Assembly (NCBI RefSeq): GCF_016446285.1
Contig: NZ_CP054140.1
Span: 2,089,501-2,153,500 of the forward strand
Source of the DNA: Desulfobulbus oligotrophicus
Lineage (GTDB): Bacteria > Desulfobacterota > Desulfobulbia > Desulfobulbales > Desulfobulbaceae
Reading direction: 5' to 3'
DNA length: 64,000 bases
The position numbers were made by a program, and so were the translations under genes. Below the pieces are notes generated by a model, which was given only the letters and a program-made list of their open reading frames with translations, was not told where the DNA came from and made no database searches. This document shows, piece by piece, positions 45,707 through 53,814 of this stretch. Position 1 is the first letter of the stretch. Each line of letters begins with the position of its first letter.

Positions 45707-46184
45707 TGCAGTATCCTTGAGCGGCAAGGAGGTGAAGACCTCGATTTTGCCTGGATTGGTCATGAAGAATGACCTGTTGGTGGTGTCTGGTTGCGATTAC
45801 CTTGTTTTTTAAAGCTATTGCTGAAGATAGATGTTTTCTGCATTGAAGACGATGAGAAAATGCGTGATCAGTAAAAAACTCTTTGCAGATGCCTGTTGTC
45901 TGTCGGCTGGAGAGAGACCTGTGAGTGAAAAGGAAAAGATTCCGCCATTGCAACCGGCCTGGCCCCGGTTACCCGGTATCAGGATATCCTGGGCCTGCAA
46001 CATGCCGGTGTGCCATACAGAAACACCATCTTACTGAAGACATGTTGGTCGATATCTGCTGGAATTGCGAACTACCAGGTAAAGGAAACTGCCTGTTTGC
46101 CGGATGATCTGGTATGATGCATGAAGAACAAGAGACATATCCACTTATGGTGTGAGTTAATCAATGCAGATCGAAAGAGTGACC
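45707..46184. other. Gene-less stretch
   Basis: About 480 bases with only short, overlapping, Cys-containing frames that lack ribosome-binding sites. Nothing recognised. Confidence 0.4.
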
Positions 46185-46367
46185 ATGGGTACCAATAAGG
46201 GGAAGTTACGCAGAGAACGAAAGAAGACAGCCAGGGAGCGTATGCAGCAGCAAGAGAAGCAGCCCGATGAAGGCCGACCGATCAAACCCTGGGTATTGCG
46301 GTTGATCATGATGGTGCCGCCGGTGCTTTATGCCTGCTACCTGGTTTGGGATATGAGCCGACAATAG
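46185..46367 (+). CDS. Small tail-anchored basic protein (tentative)
   Basis: 60 residues from ATG 46185 (or 67 from 46164). A strongly basic, Lys/Arg-rich N-terminal half (KGKLRRERKKTARERM) is followed by one C-terminal transmembrane helix VLRLIMMVPPVLYACYLVW. The amphipathic-basic plus helix pattern looks non-random. No ribosome-binding site is clear and no family was recognised. Confidence 0.4.
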   Translation: MGTNKGKLRRERKKTARERMQQQEKQPDEGRPIKPWVLRLIMMVPPVLYACYLVWDMSRQ

Positions 46368-46505
46368 ACAGGCCCATCTTGCCGGTCAAGTTACAGATAG
46401 ATCTTTGTACTATTTTTTATTGATTCGTTCTGAAACAGATTGAACAACTCAATGCTGTCTCATACATGATCAGTAGAAGGGGGCTCATCCACCAAAGAGG
46501 AGAAA

Positions 46506-47219
46506 ATGCCAGATCAAGGCAATCCAGGCAGTATTGGCAGGAACATCGAGGCGATCACCTTTGATGCCGTGGGGACACTGATCGTCCCTTATCCTTCTGT
46601 CGGTGCAATCTACAGTGAGGAGTTGAGCAGGTTCGGTTACGACATCAGGCCAGATGTACTGGAGAACAACTTCATCAAATCGTTCAGACAGTTTAAAAAA
46701 GACCACCCCCAGGCGCTTCTCAACAAAGACAGCTGGCGCAGGATTGTCGCCAACGCTCTTTCCGGCTTCATTTCTGACCATGATTTTGACAAGGTTTTTT
46801 CAATGCTTTGGCAGAGATTTGCCAGGCCCGAGCACTGGTCCATCCTGCCCGGTGTTGAAGAGACACTGCGCAAACTGCGGTCAGCCGGGTTGCGTCTCTT
46901 TGTACTGTCCAATAATGACGAACGGCTCCATACCATTTTCCAGGGACTGGTTATCGGCCCGTACTTTGAGACGATCTTTGTCTCCTCCGAGTTGGGTGCG
47001 GAAAAACCATCAAGGCGAATATTCGACCTTGTGCAGATACGTATCCAGGTGGCGGCAGAGAACATCCTTCACGTGGGTGACAGCCCAGAGGAAGATGTTC
47101 AGGGCGCACTGGATGCCGGTTGGCAGGCCGCCTTGGTCGGCCCCCGGGCAGCAACCTTTGGTTCAACCTCTGCTTTTAAAAGAGCTGCCAGTGTCCATGC
47201 GTTGTTCTGCAATACCTGA
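46506..47219 (+). CDS. HAD-superfamily hydrolase
   Basis: 237 residues after AGAGGAG. Motif I is ITFDAVGTL (first Asp present; the second Asp of DxD is Val, so DAV instead of DxD, a deviation shared by some HAD members), motif II VLSNND, motif III Lys in GAEKPSRRIF and motif IV HVGDSPEEDVQGALDAGW. It is the REG-2/haloacid-dehalogenase-like branch. A phosphatase role is plausible but may be weakened by the missing acid/base Asp. Isolated gene; mobile debris begins directly after it. Confidence 0.88.
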   Translation: MPDQGNPGSIGRNIEAITFDAVGTLIVPYPSVGAIYSEELSRFGYDIRPDVLENNFIKSFRQFKKDHPQALLNKDSWRRIVANALSGFISDHDFDKVFSMLWQRFARPEHWSILPGVEETLRKLRSAGLRLFVLSNNDERLHTIFQGLVIGPYFETIFVSSELGAEKPSRRIFDLVQIRIQVAAENILHVGDSPEEDVQGALDAGWQAALVGPRAATFGSTSAFKRAASVHALFCNT

Positions 47220-47229
47220 GTGCTGTTTG

Positions 47230-47391
47230 TTAAAAGACATGTCCCTTTGCCAGGCGATCGGATTTTAGACTGCCGAAGAACCTCTTGGTGGGCGCATTGT
47301 CCAAGCAGTCTCCCTTACGGCTCATACTCGGGACCATCCCGCGTTGCTTTAACTGCCACTGATAGCTTTCACAGGCATACCGGCTGCCCCG
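47230..47391 (-). pseudogene. IS3-family transposase OrfB C-terminal fragment
   Basis: The minus strand reads GSRYACESYQWQLKQRGM, then PSMSRKGDCLDNAPTKRFFG and SLKSDRLAKG to a TAA at 47230, the end of the DDE integrase core of IS3/IS150-type OrfB. The stretch before it is degenerate (the HSDRGS box is scrambled), and the rest of the element is missing, so it is a remnant. Confidence 0.85.
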
Positions 47392-47601
47392 TCGCCCTTG
47401 CCGGTTTCCGATCAGGCATGGAGGATCTGTCGTGACAGAGTCGAGTCTCCATGTCAGCGCTCCCGTTCTTTCGTGTGGTTTGTAAAAAAAGCATCACTGT
47501 CACGAGGTTTCGTTGAAGAATGAAATGAGCAACTGAGGATCTGTATCAGATTCAGTGGCAACCACACAGGCTAACACGAACTGGAAAGACAGGGAGGACA
47601 G

Positions 47602-48361
47602 ATGAAAAGTATGTAAGCATAAATTTCGTTCTATTTTTGGTGACCGGATGGCTGTTATCTGCACACGCCTATGAGGCGACGACAGGACCTACGGGAGTCC
47701 AACACGTCTGGTATCTCCCCAAAACCGATCAGATACTTCTTAACTCACGCAACTTTGCCGAGTTCTACTTCATCAACCACAAAACCGGCGAAATAGAATA
47801 CCGCTGGGGCAATCCTTCGGCGTACGGTGCCGGAAAGGCTCCTGCATGGTATGATAACGGAGACCAGAAAGTCTTTGGGACCCATTCTCCTACGTTACTT
47901 GAAAACGGCAATGCCTGCTGTTTGATAACGGTTCAGAGCGTCCGGAGGGCAACCGTTCCGCTGCTGTTGAAGTGAATCCGAAAACAGGCGAGATTGTTTG
48001 GAAATACACAACCCTGCACTCTGCCAGTTTCTACTCCTACCGCCAGGGTGCTGTTCAGCGTTTGCCCAATGGTAACACTCTGATCACGTCTACCCACGGT
48101 GGCCACCTTTTTGAGGTTACCCCGGACAAGCAGGTGGTGTGGGATTTTGTCAGCCCATTTTTTGCCGGGCAGGGTAAATGTGTCGCTTCAGAGGACGACT
48201 CAATCGGCAGAGAAAGGCATATCAACGCGATGAAGAACATGGTGCACCGTTCCTATCGTTACAGCCCTGACTACCCCGGCCTGAAAGGCAAAGATCTGAG
48301 TAAGAAGGTCCCGCTGGTGGAGGGTTGCCCCTATTTTTTCAAAGACTACTCCAGCAAGTAA
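47602..48361 (+). pseudogene. Arylsulfate sulfotransferase-like (AssT) protein, broken by frameshifts
   Basis: GGGAGGACAG precedes ATG 47602, but the frame stops after MKSM. One extra A in the run of four would restore a signal peptide (KYVSINFVLFLVTGWLLSAHA). The frame then runs through HVWYLPKTDQILLNSRNFAE to about 47913, where a second shift is needed: the neighbouring frame continues LFDNGSERPEGNRSAAVEVN and KTGEIVWKYT and ends at 48361. The product is far shorter than the roughly 550-600 residue AssT, so an internal deletion is likely. Probably a dead periplasmic enzyme gene. Confidence 0.8.
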
Positions 48362-48415
48362 AAGGTGCTGAAATAAAACCGTAAGAGCAACACAAAAACA
48401 GTTGCCTAAACTAAA

Positions 48416-48477
48416 AAAAGCCTCGGTCTTGGACGGAATTTTCTGCAAAGAAAAATCACAGCCAAGACGAGGCTTTT
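48416..48477. terminator. Large-loop inverted repeat, possible bidirectional terminator
   Basis: AAAAGCCTCGGTCTTGG pairs with CCAAGACGAGGCTTTT with one extra G, around a 29-base loop; A and T runs on the two sides would work in both directions. Confidence 0.5.
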
Positions 48478-48560
48478 ATGCATTACACGAAGATCAAAGG
48501 CATTGTGCAGCAACAAAATCCTTGCCGCAACCACCCGGCCTTCGTTCTTGGCGAACCCAT

Positions 48561-48656
48561 GAATGAAACCCGGTCTCCGACGAGCAAGAGAGTGGCCTAT
48601 TCTCGACCGGGTTCCATTCACTCGTTGCTCTTGCCGGTATCACCTTTACCGGCAAG
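48561..48656. repeat. Two adjacent hairpins
   Basis: GAATGAAACCCGGTC (48561-48575) pairs with GACCGGGTTCCATTC (48605-48619) with one mismatch. Directly after, CTTGCCGGTA (48630-48639) pairs exactly with TACCGGCAAG (48647-48656) around a 7-base loop. They may be part of a decayed cassette recombination site or a repeat element. Confidence 0.5.
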
Positions 48657-48819
48657 GTGGTTGATCCTCGATACGAGTTTGGCGCAGAGTCACTCTGTCG
48701 TCGAATGCGAAACCCAAGTCAGGGCACATTTCATTGGGCAATTGGTCGGACTCAACCGGCCGCAGAGTGATGAGTTCATCGCTCCCGGATACTTTTATCT
48801 GTTGAAAACCAGGGGCCTT

Positions 48820-49326
48820 CTAAGTGTTAGGCTTTTGTAATATGTGGGTTTTCCGTTTGAAGGCGTAGCTAAATCCACAGCCGTATATGAACGCCATGAA
48901 TGCGAAGGATACTGAAAGCACAGCGAAGCCTTTAGCACTTACTTCATCTGTTGGATGTAAATGAGCGAATAACGATATGGCGAGCATAGCCCCTGTAGCT
49001 GCTGAGCCAAAAACGTATATGGTTTTAGGCATTTCACAGAGAATTTCATTCACATAATGATCGACATATTTATTGTCAAAAATCCTGCCGAGTGCAGAAA
49101 ACAAACCAATTACAACAAGAATAGCCAGAAATGTGAGCCCCAATTCAGCAAGCGATCCGTCATCCATTTTTCGCATTGAAAATGCCACTAGTTTTTCTTC
49201 GCTATTTAAAAAATTCGATGTAAAAACAGCGACCATAAAGAACACTGTAATCTGGGATACAAAGACCACGAATTCGCTAAAAACAAATTTCACGACGCTT
49301 TGCTTATATTGTTCTACTTTTTCCAA
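48820..49326 (-). CDS. Hypothetical integral membrane protein, possible integron cassette gene
   Basis: 168 residues beginning at TTG with GGAG upstream. About four transmembrane helices are visible (VVFVSQITVFFMVAVF, LTFLAILVVIGLFSAL, FGSAATGAMLAISLFAHL, FAVLSVSFAFMAFIYGC). No family recognised. Base composition is A/T-richer than the chromosomal genes around it. It begins 26 bases after the GTTAGGC end of an attC-like site and its last codons contain GCCTAAC, as in integron cassette genes whose recombination site overlaps the stop. Orientation is opposite to the integrase remnant, as expected for a cassette. Confidence 0.65.
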   Translation of the reverse strand: MEKVEQYKQSVVKFVFSEFVVFVSQITVFFMVAVFTSNFLNSEEKLVAFSMRKMDDGSLAELGLTFLAILVVIGLFSALGRIFDNKYVDHYVNEILCEMPKTIYVFGSAATGAMLAISLFAHLHPTDEVSAKGFAVLSVSFAFMAFIYGCGFSYAFKRKTHILQKPNT

Positions 49327-49351
49327 ACTCTTTACTCCATTATCTTTTGAA

Positions 49352-49476
49352 GCCTAACAAAGAAATCACCGGCCCGCGGAACGAGGGTCCGGTGGATTAA
49401 CTGGTTGGCAGCCGTAATCATCGTGTTGTATGGATAAAATAGCCCCACACGATTTCATCGTCGCTTTCGTTAGGGC
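49352..49476 (-). repeat. attC-like integron recombination site
   Basis: On the minus strand it begins GCCCTAAC-GAAAG...GAAATC and ends GATTTCTTT-GTTAGGC, so the outer arms pair (TAAC/GTTA, AAAG/CTTT, GAAATC/GATTTC) with extra bases on one side, as in attC. It is 125 bases long, close to the length of large attC/VCR sites. An inner stem CACCGG/CCGGTG lies near the right arm. GTTAGGC matches the core GTTRRRY. It sits between two minus-strand small genes. Confidence 0.55.
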
Positions 49477-49503
49477 CGTTGCAACAATACAATTCAACAG
49501 TCC

Positions 49504-49704
49504 TTACGCCATTCTCATATTGGGGGTATAGCTCTCGCTCATCGGGTCGTCGCCATATCTTTCAAGCCATTCCCGGTCGAAGGCATGATTCGTATCCTCG
49601 AACTCCCACTTTACCTTGCCTGCTTTCCAGTCATCGACAAGAAGACGACATGCTTCTTTCTCGGAATCTGTATCGTACTTGAGTATTCTAACCTCCGCGG
49701 CCAT
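49504..49704 (-). CDS. Small hypothetical protein, possible integron cassette gene
   Basis: About 66 residues from ATG 49704 (GTG at 49728 would add 8). Acidic and soluble: ILKYDTDSEKEACRLLVDDW, then WEFEDTNHAFDREWLERYGD. Protein-like composition, no family recognised. It is followed by the attC-like site and lies nearest the integrase remnant, in the orientation expected for the first cassette. Confidence 0.5.
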   Translation of the reverse strand: MAAEVRILKYDTDSEKEACRLLVDDWKAGKVKWEFEDTNHAFDREWLERYGDDPMSESYTPNMRMA

Positions 49705-49763
49705 GCTAACCAGCATAACTGTGATCACTTATATCTCCTGCCAACAGCGTAATAAATGCCGAA

Positions 49764-49858
49764 TTTCCGTTTATTAGGATATTGAAGCGGTATCGGCTGA
49801 ATATTCTGCAACCTTCAATCCGTTTATTACCTTTCAAATGAATATTTCCGTTTATTAC
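49764..49858. repeat. Three copies of TCCGTTTATTA in the region between cassettes and integrase
   Basis: Copies at about 49766-49776, 49819-49829 and 49847-49857, all in the same direction. A diverged inverted copy lies at about 49750. They lie where an attI site and the cassette promoter would be. They also fall within a 67-codon minus frame (49706-49909) of doubtful reality. Confidence 0.5.
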
Positions 49859-50072
49859 AGCAATAAAAGGGGAAGCATGGAAATTGCCTCCTCCTATAGT
49901 ATGCCGCACGCAACACTTTCCCCTGATTTGGCCTGCATAGTTCGATTCGTCAGCAAATTAATACTACCAGATACAAGCACCTTTTCAAATTCAAGTCAAC
50001 GGCCGTTGTCCTACGTCTGATCCGATGTGAGAATTGCCCATAGGGGCGTCATTGCAACAGGCGGATGAAGCA

Positions 50073-50448
50073 ATGGAACAAAAGCCGGAGTTCAAACCAA
50101 ATCAAAACTCAAGTTGATGGATCAGGTTCGGGAAGTATTGCGTTATTACCACTACGCCTATCGAACCGAGACCACCTCTTGTCATTGGATATTGCGTTCC
50201 ATTCACTTTTATGGCGGAAAAACCCATCCGAATCAACTGGATTCCACTCATATCGAACGGTTTTTGCCCCATTTGGCGACTGAAGGACAGGTGGCTACGC
50301 CACCTAACGCCAGGCCTTGAACGCCATCGTATTTTTATACCGGATGTACTGGACATGTCTTTAGCCGGCACGATCGCACCGGTGCGTTCCAAAAAACGCA
50401 ACGGGGCCGACAGAATCGACTCGCGAAGAGGTACACGGCCTGCTGCAA
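50073..50448 (+). pseudogene. Integron-type tyrosine recombinase (IntI-like), N-terminal remnant
   Basis: ATG 50073 reads MEQKPEFKPNQN, then a frameshift near 50106 leads into KLMDQVREVLRYYHYAYRTE, IHFYGGKTHPNQLDSTHIER and FLPHLATEGQVA, the N-terminal core-binding domain of integron/XerCD integrases. After another shift near 50310 the adjacent frame continues with VLDMSLAGTIAPVRSKKR and then TREEVHGLLQ. The catalytic Arg-His-Arg-Tyr domain is missing; an IS3 OrfA fragment is joined at about 50449. Non-functional. Confidence 0.82.
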
Positions 50449-50676
50449 CTTAAGGTTGATGCTGTTAAACTGGTTACCGAGCAAGGATATACGGTTTCAG
50501 GAGCGGCCCGCAACCTGGGGATCTGTCCGAGCGTTTTGCGACGATGGCGCGACCAGATGGAAACCGATGGCGAACAAGCTTTTCCCGGCAAAGGGTTCAT
50601 GACTTCTGAAAAAGAGGAGCTGCACCGGCTGCGTAAAGAGGTGAAGCCGCTTAACGGAGTGTACGTTTTTACTTGA
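50449..50676 (+). pseudogene. IS3-family transposase OrfA fragment
   Basis: LKVDAVKLVTEQGYTVSGAA, then RNLGICPSVLRRWRDQMETD and KEELHRLRKEVKPL form the helix-turn-helix and leucine-zipper region of OrfA (IS2/IS3-type), lacking the first residues and ending in TGA at 50676. It is fused in frame to the end of the integrase remnant, which marks the insertion or deletion junction. No OrfB follows. Confidence 0.85.
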
Positions 50677-50968
50677 CCACATCAGTCCGGGGTTGCGACT
50701 GTTCTGTACGTCAAGTGCGCTTAAGGAGGTGTTAAGCAAATATGATAAAGAACTGCTTTTACTCTTCAATCTCCAGCGCTATGAGAAAGAGATCTATCGA
50801 AGCAGCGGGCGGTTTTCTTACTCAATCGCCATGGTACGCATTGATAAGGATCTTAAGGTGGAATACTTCAAAGGTCATGTGAACTGCTCAAATTAATTGT
50901 AGTGTTAGCAGGTTGAATCAGGAATAGGTATACCTGTCACAGAACAAGGGCAGGTCTCTTCAAAACAA
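50677..50968. other. Unassigned remnant DNA
   Basis: A 67-codon plus frame at 50693-50896 (KEVLSKYDKELLLLFNLQRY) has protein-like composition and an AAGGAGG inside it, but matches nothing known to me; perhaps a fragment of another mobile gene. Confidence 0.35.
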
Positions 50969-51006
50969 AACAGCCACGCAGCAAAAAATGCTGGTGGCTG
51001 TTTTTA
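50969..51006 (-). terminator. Terminator following the tRNA-Arg gene (bidirectional)
   Basis: AACAGCCAC pairs with GTGGCTGTT, with a second internal CAGC/GCTG stem and A/T-rich loop. T runs occur on both outer sides. It starts just beyond the tRNA CCA end. Confidence 0.8.
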
Positions 51007-51007
51007 T

Positions 51008-51084
51008 TGGTAGACGAGGCGGGATTCGAACCCGCGGCCTTTGGCTTCGGAGGCCAACACTCTATCCAGCTGAGCTACCCGTCC
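51008..51084 (-). tRNA. tRNA-Arg (anticodon CCG)
   Basis: A 77-base cloverleaf on the minus strand: acceptor GGACGGG with CTCGTCT, D-arm AGCTCAGCTGGATAGAGT, anticodon stem TTGGC/GCCAA around loop CTCCGAA (anticodon CCG), T-arm GCGGGTTCGAATCCCGC, discriminator A and encoded CCA. Its 3' end faces the decayed integron/IS region, a typical site for tRNA-targeted island integration. Confidence 0.96.
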
Positions 51085-51713
51085 GTGAAAAAGTGACGCA
51101 GATAGAACGGCGCAAGTATACACGGATCTTCGGCAAACGCAAGATTTTACAAAGTTGTCAATTGATTATTTGTTGGCATGCCGTATCTTAAACAGCGGGT
51201 TTATCGGCAAATATATTGTCATCTGAAAGCAGATTGTTTTAAATGCAGTCCTTCCATTTTTTTAAAGGCGTGTTCATTGCCTGTTACGTTACCTTCTACC
51301 GGTCGGGCCGATATTTCAGGTTGTGCCGGGTAAACGTTCTCTTTTTGAAAAATAATTTTGGAGAGTTACGTTGCTATTGATCAATATAACTTATACTATG
51401 TTGAGACAAAATAGATTTTCTTTTTAGCTGTAAATTATGTAGATAATACAATTACTTTTAAGTTTTATTGTGCATTTATGCATGTATGTATCAATTAAAT
51501 TGATATTTGGTGTGTTGACTGGTGTCGGAGTGACCGGAATCAGTCAGTCTGTCGGGCTTTAGCCTGTTGTACATCGTTGCTTGAAGCGATGAGGTGATTT
51601 TTTACGTATAATCAAACAATTGTTGCCAGAAAACAGCAACCCTGCCCTCAAGGTGGCGGGGTTGCTGTCGTTGTGTACAGTCATTGAACGAAGTCTCCAT
51701 ACGAGGAACAAGT
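51085..51713. other. Gene-less divergent region between tRNA-Arg and the Mo/complex I operon
   Basis: A/T-rich with no supported gene; frames overlapping from the right on the minus strand are shadows. It should hold the promoter of the long plus-strand operon. A 13-bp hairpin lies at 51634-51667 and AACAATTGTT is palindromic at 51616-51625. Confidence 0.5.
51634..51667 (+). promoter_or_regulatory. Strong hairpin in the leader of the Mo-oxidoreductase/nuo operon
   Basis: The 13-base arms CAGCAACCCTGCC and GGCGGGGTTGCTG (one G-U pair) enclose an 8-base loop, 46 bases before the start codon. No T run follows, so it is a leader structure (attenuation, protection or protein site) rather than a simple terminator. 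Confidence 0.5.
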
Positions 51714-53798
51714 ATGAAAGAAACGCAATACAGTATTTGTGGGATGTGTGCTGTCCGTTGTCCGGTCACAGTACATGTTGAAGATGGGAAACCTGTCTGG
51801 ATTGAAGGCAACAACAACGATGCCGCGATGGGACGCAGTCTTTGTGCCAAGGGGGGAGCGTCCTTTGCACAGCGACTCGACAAACAGCGTCCGGCTGCAC
51901 CGCTGGTGCGCATGGGGCAACGTGGTGAAGGGCAGTGGCGTGAGGTCTCCTGGGATGAGGCGTATGATTACATAACAACCAGGCTCAAGGCCGTCATCGC
52001 TGAACACGGGGAACGTTCCATCATGTTTTCCGATCGGGGCGGACCGTTTGCCGATCTGCGCAAGGCCTTTGTCAAGGCGTTGGGATCGCCCAACTACCAT
52101 AACCACGACTGTACCTGCGGACGCAGTGTGCATCATGCCTCGCAGTCGGTCTACGGCCTTGGCCGGAAGGGCTTTAACTACGACTATGAGAACGCCCGCC
52201 ACATTGTCCTTTTCGGACGGAATATCACCGAATCATTACGGGTCAAAGAGGTAAAGAGTTTTCTTAAAGGCATTAAAAATGGTGCCAAGGTAACCTACAT
52301 AGACCCGCGTGCATCGGTGACAGCCAGCAAGGCGACCCGTTTCTGGCAGAACAGACCGGGGACGGATTACGCGTTGCTGCTGGGTATTGCCCACTGTGTT
52401 GTGTACAACAACTACTATGATGAGGAGTTTGTTGAGCAGTATGTAACCGGGTTACCTGAGCTTAAAACCTTTCTTGCCCCGTATACTCCGGAGTGGGCTG
52501 CCCAGGAAAGCGGGATCAGTGCCGCAGAGATCGAGGCCTTTTGTCAGGAGCTCAAGAAAGATCGACCAAAGGTTATTATTCATCCGGGCTGGAACCTGGC
52601 ACGGTATGGCGATTCTTTTTACGCTTCACGGATGATCCATATTTTAAATGCTCTGATGGGCTCCATTGAGCAGCCTGGTGGTCTGTTCTATGTAAAAGGG
52701 CCGAAAGATGCTGGTAAGACGGGATTGAAAAGTTTGGGGGCCCTTTCTCCGGCAGTGACTGAAGATCGTGCTGATGGCTGTGGCACCCGTTTTCCGTTAT
52801 GGGATAAAGGTGCCGGCATGTTACACCTTACCTATGAGGCGATCGACACCGATGTTCCGTATCCTGTGAAAGCGTATTTTGTCCACCGTCACAATCCTTT
52901 TATCGCTTTGCCGGATACCAGGGAGCAGAAGAGAATACTGGATAAACTTGATCTGATTGTGGCTGTAGATATCAACTTCAGTGAAACCGCCTGGTTTGCC
53001 GACGTTATCCTCCCTGAGAGCACCTATCTTGAACGTGCCAGTATTCTGCGCACTGAAAAAGGCCTGAAACCTGGTTTCGGCAGACGGCAACAGTGTGTTC
53101 AGCCACTGAACAACACAAAGGCAGGCTGGGAAATCTACTCTGATTTGGCAAAGCGAATGGGGAAGGGCGATAGTTTTCCTTTTGAATCGATTGAAGATAT
53201 CTGGCAGTATCAGCTGCAGGATACCGGTTTGACTGCCGCTGATTTTGATGAAAAAGGCTTTGTCAAGCTGACCGACAAGGCAATCTGGTATGACCGGGCA
53301 AACCTCAAGTTTGGAACGGATTCCGGTAAGATTGAAATTATTAATTCCAAATGGGAAGCAGCAGGTATAGTCTCATTGGCACCTTACGTTTCACCTGAGA
53401 CACCTCCTGCAGGCAGTTTTCGTCTGCTCGCCGGCCGGAGCGGGTATCAGGCCCATGGACATCATCACAACAATCCGATCCTGCACGAGTTTTTAGATCA
53501 GAACAAGTTATGGATCAACACGCAGTCTGCGGCTGAACTGGGTATTAAAGACGGCGATCAGGTGCGGGTGGCCGCCGGTGATATTGAAGGGGTCATTGTT
53601 GCCTATGTCACCGACCTCATCCATCCGGAGGCGGTTTTTATGCTGCATGGTTTTGGTACTGATGTGCCTGCTAAAAAGCGTTCGTTTGGCAAGGGGTTGG
53701 CTGATCAGATTTTTATGATCGGTAAACTGAAGGCATGGGATAAGGCCGGCGGCGGTGTCAACCTGGCAGAAGCTTTTGTAAAAGTAACCCCGGTTTAA
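51714..53798 (+). CDS. Molybdopterin (bis-MGD) oxidoreductase, PhsA/PsrA-like, cytoplasmic
   Basis: 694 residues from the ATG with AGGA upstream (a TTG at 51684 would add 10). N-terminal [4Fe-4S] ligands are in SICGMCAVRCPVTVHV and RSLCAKGG. The Mo region has NYHNHDCTCGRSVHH (a Cys candidate for the metal), GRNITES and NPGWNLARYGD-like HPGWNLARYG. The C-terminal molydopterin-binding domain starts FRLLAGRSGYQAHGHHHNNP. There is no Tat signal, so it acts in the cytoplasm. It resembles polysulfide/thiosulfate reductases and other small-molecule Mo enzymes; the substrate is unknown. Followed after 16 bases by its FeS partner and then nuoA. Confidence 0.9.
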   Translation: MKETQYSICGMCAVRCPVTVHVEDGKPVWIEGNNNDAAMGRSLCAKGGASFAQRLDKQRPAAPLVRMGQRGEGQWREVSWDEAYDYITTRLKAVIAEHGERSIMFSDRGGPFADLRKAFVKALGSPNYHNHDCTCGRSVHHASQSVYGLGRKGFNYDYENARHIVLFGRNITESLRVKEVKSFLKGIKNGAKVTYIDPRASVTASKATRFWQNRPGTDYALLLGIAHCVVYNNYYDEEFVEQYVTGLPELKTFLAPYTPEWAAQESGISAAEIEAFCQELKKDRPKVIIHPGWNLARYGDSFYASRMIHILNALMGSIEQPGGLFYVKGPKDAGKTGLKSLGALSPAVTEDRADGCGTRFPLWDKGAGMLHLTYEAIDTDVPYPVKAYFVHRHNPFIALPDTREQKRILDKLDLIVAVDINFSETAWFADVILPESTYLERASILRTEKGLKPGFGRRQQCVQPLNNTKAGWEIYSDLAKRMGKGDSFPFESIEDIWQYQLQDTGLTAADFDEKGFVKLTDKAIWYDRANLKFGTDSGKIEIINSKWEAAGIVSLAPYVSPETPPAGSFRLLAGRSGYQAHGHHHNNPILHEFLDQNKLWINTQSAAELGIKDGDQVRVAAGDIEGVIVAYVTDLIHPEAVFMLHGFGTDVPAKKRSFGKGLADQIFMIGKLKAWDKAGGGVNLAEAFVKVTPV

Positions 53799-53814
53799 TT
53801 GCAGGAGAAAATCG

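Larger units (their letters stand above)
48362..48819. other. Hairpin-rich gene-less stretch downstream of the AssT remnant
   Basis: No convincing gene: the 120-codon plus frame at 48478 matches nothing and runs through palindromes. Three stems stand out: 48416-48432 with 48462-48477, 48561-48575 with 48605-48619, and 48630-48639 with 48647-48656. Confidence 0.5.

Noticed and set aside
45831-46107. Two overlapping Cys-containing small frames
   Set aside because: Mutually overlapping, no ribosome-binding site, nothing recognised.
48478-48840. A 120-codon plus frame downstream of the AssT remnant
   Set aside because: Runs through several hairpins and the 3' end of the opposite gene; composition not protein-like.
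51681-52202. A 173-codon minus frame opposite the start of the Mo enzyme
   Set aside because: Antisense shadow of the conserved FeS/Mo N-terminal domain.
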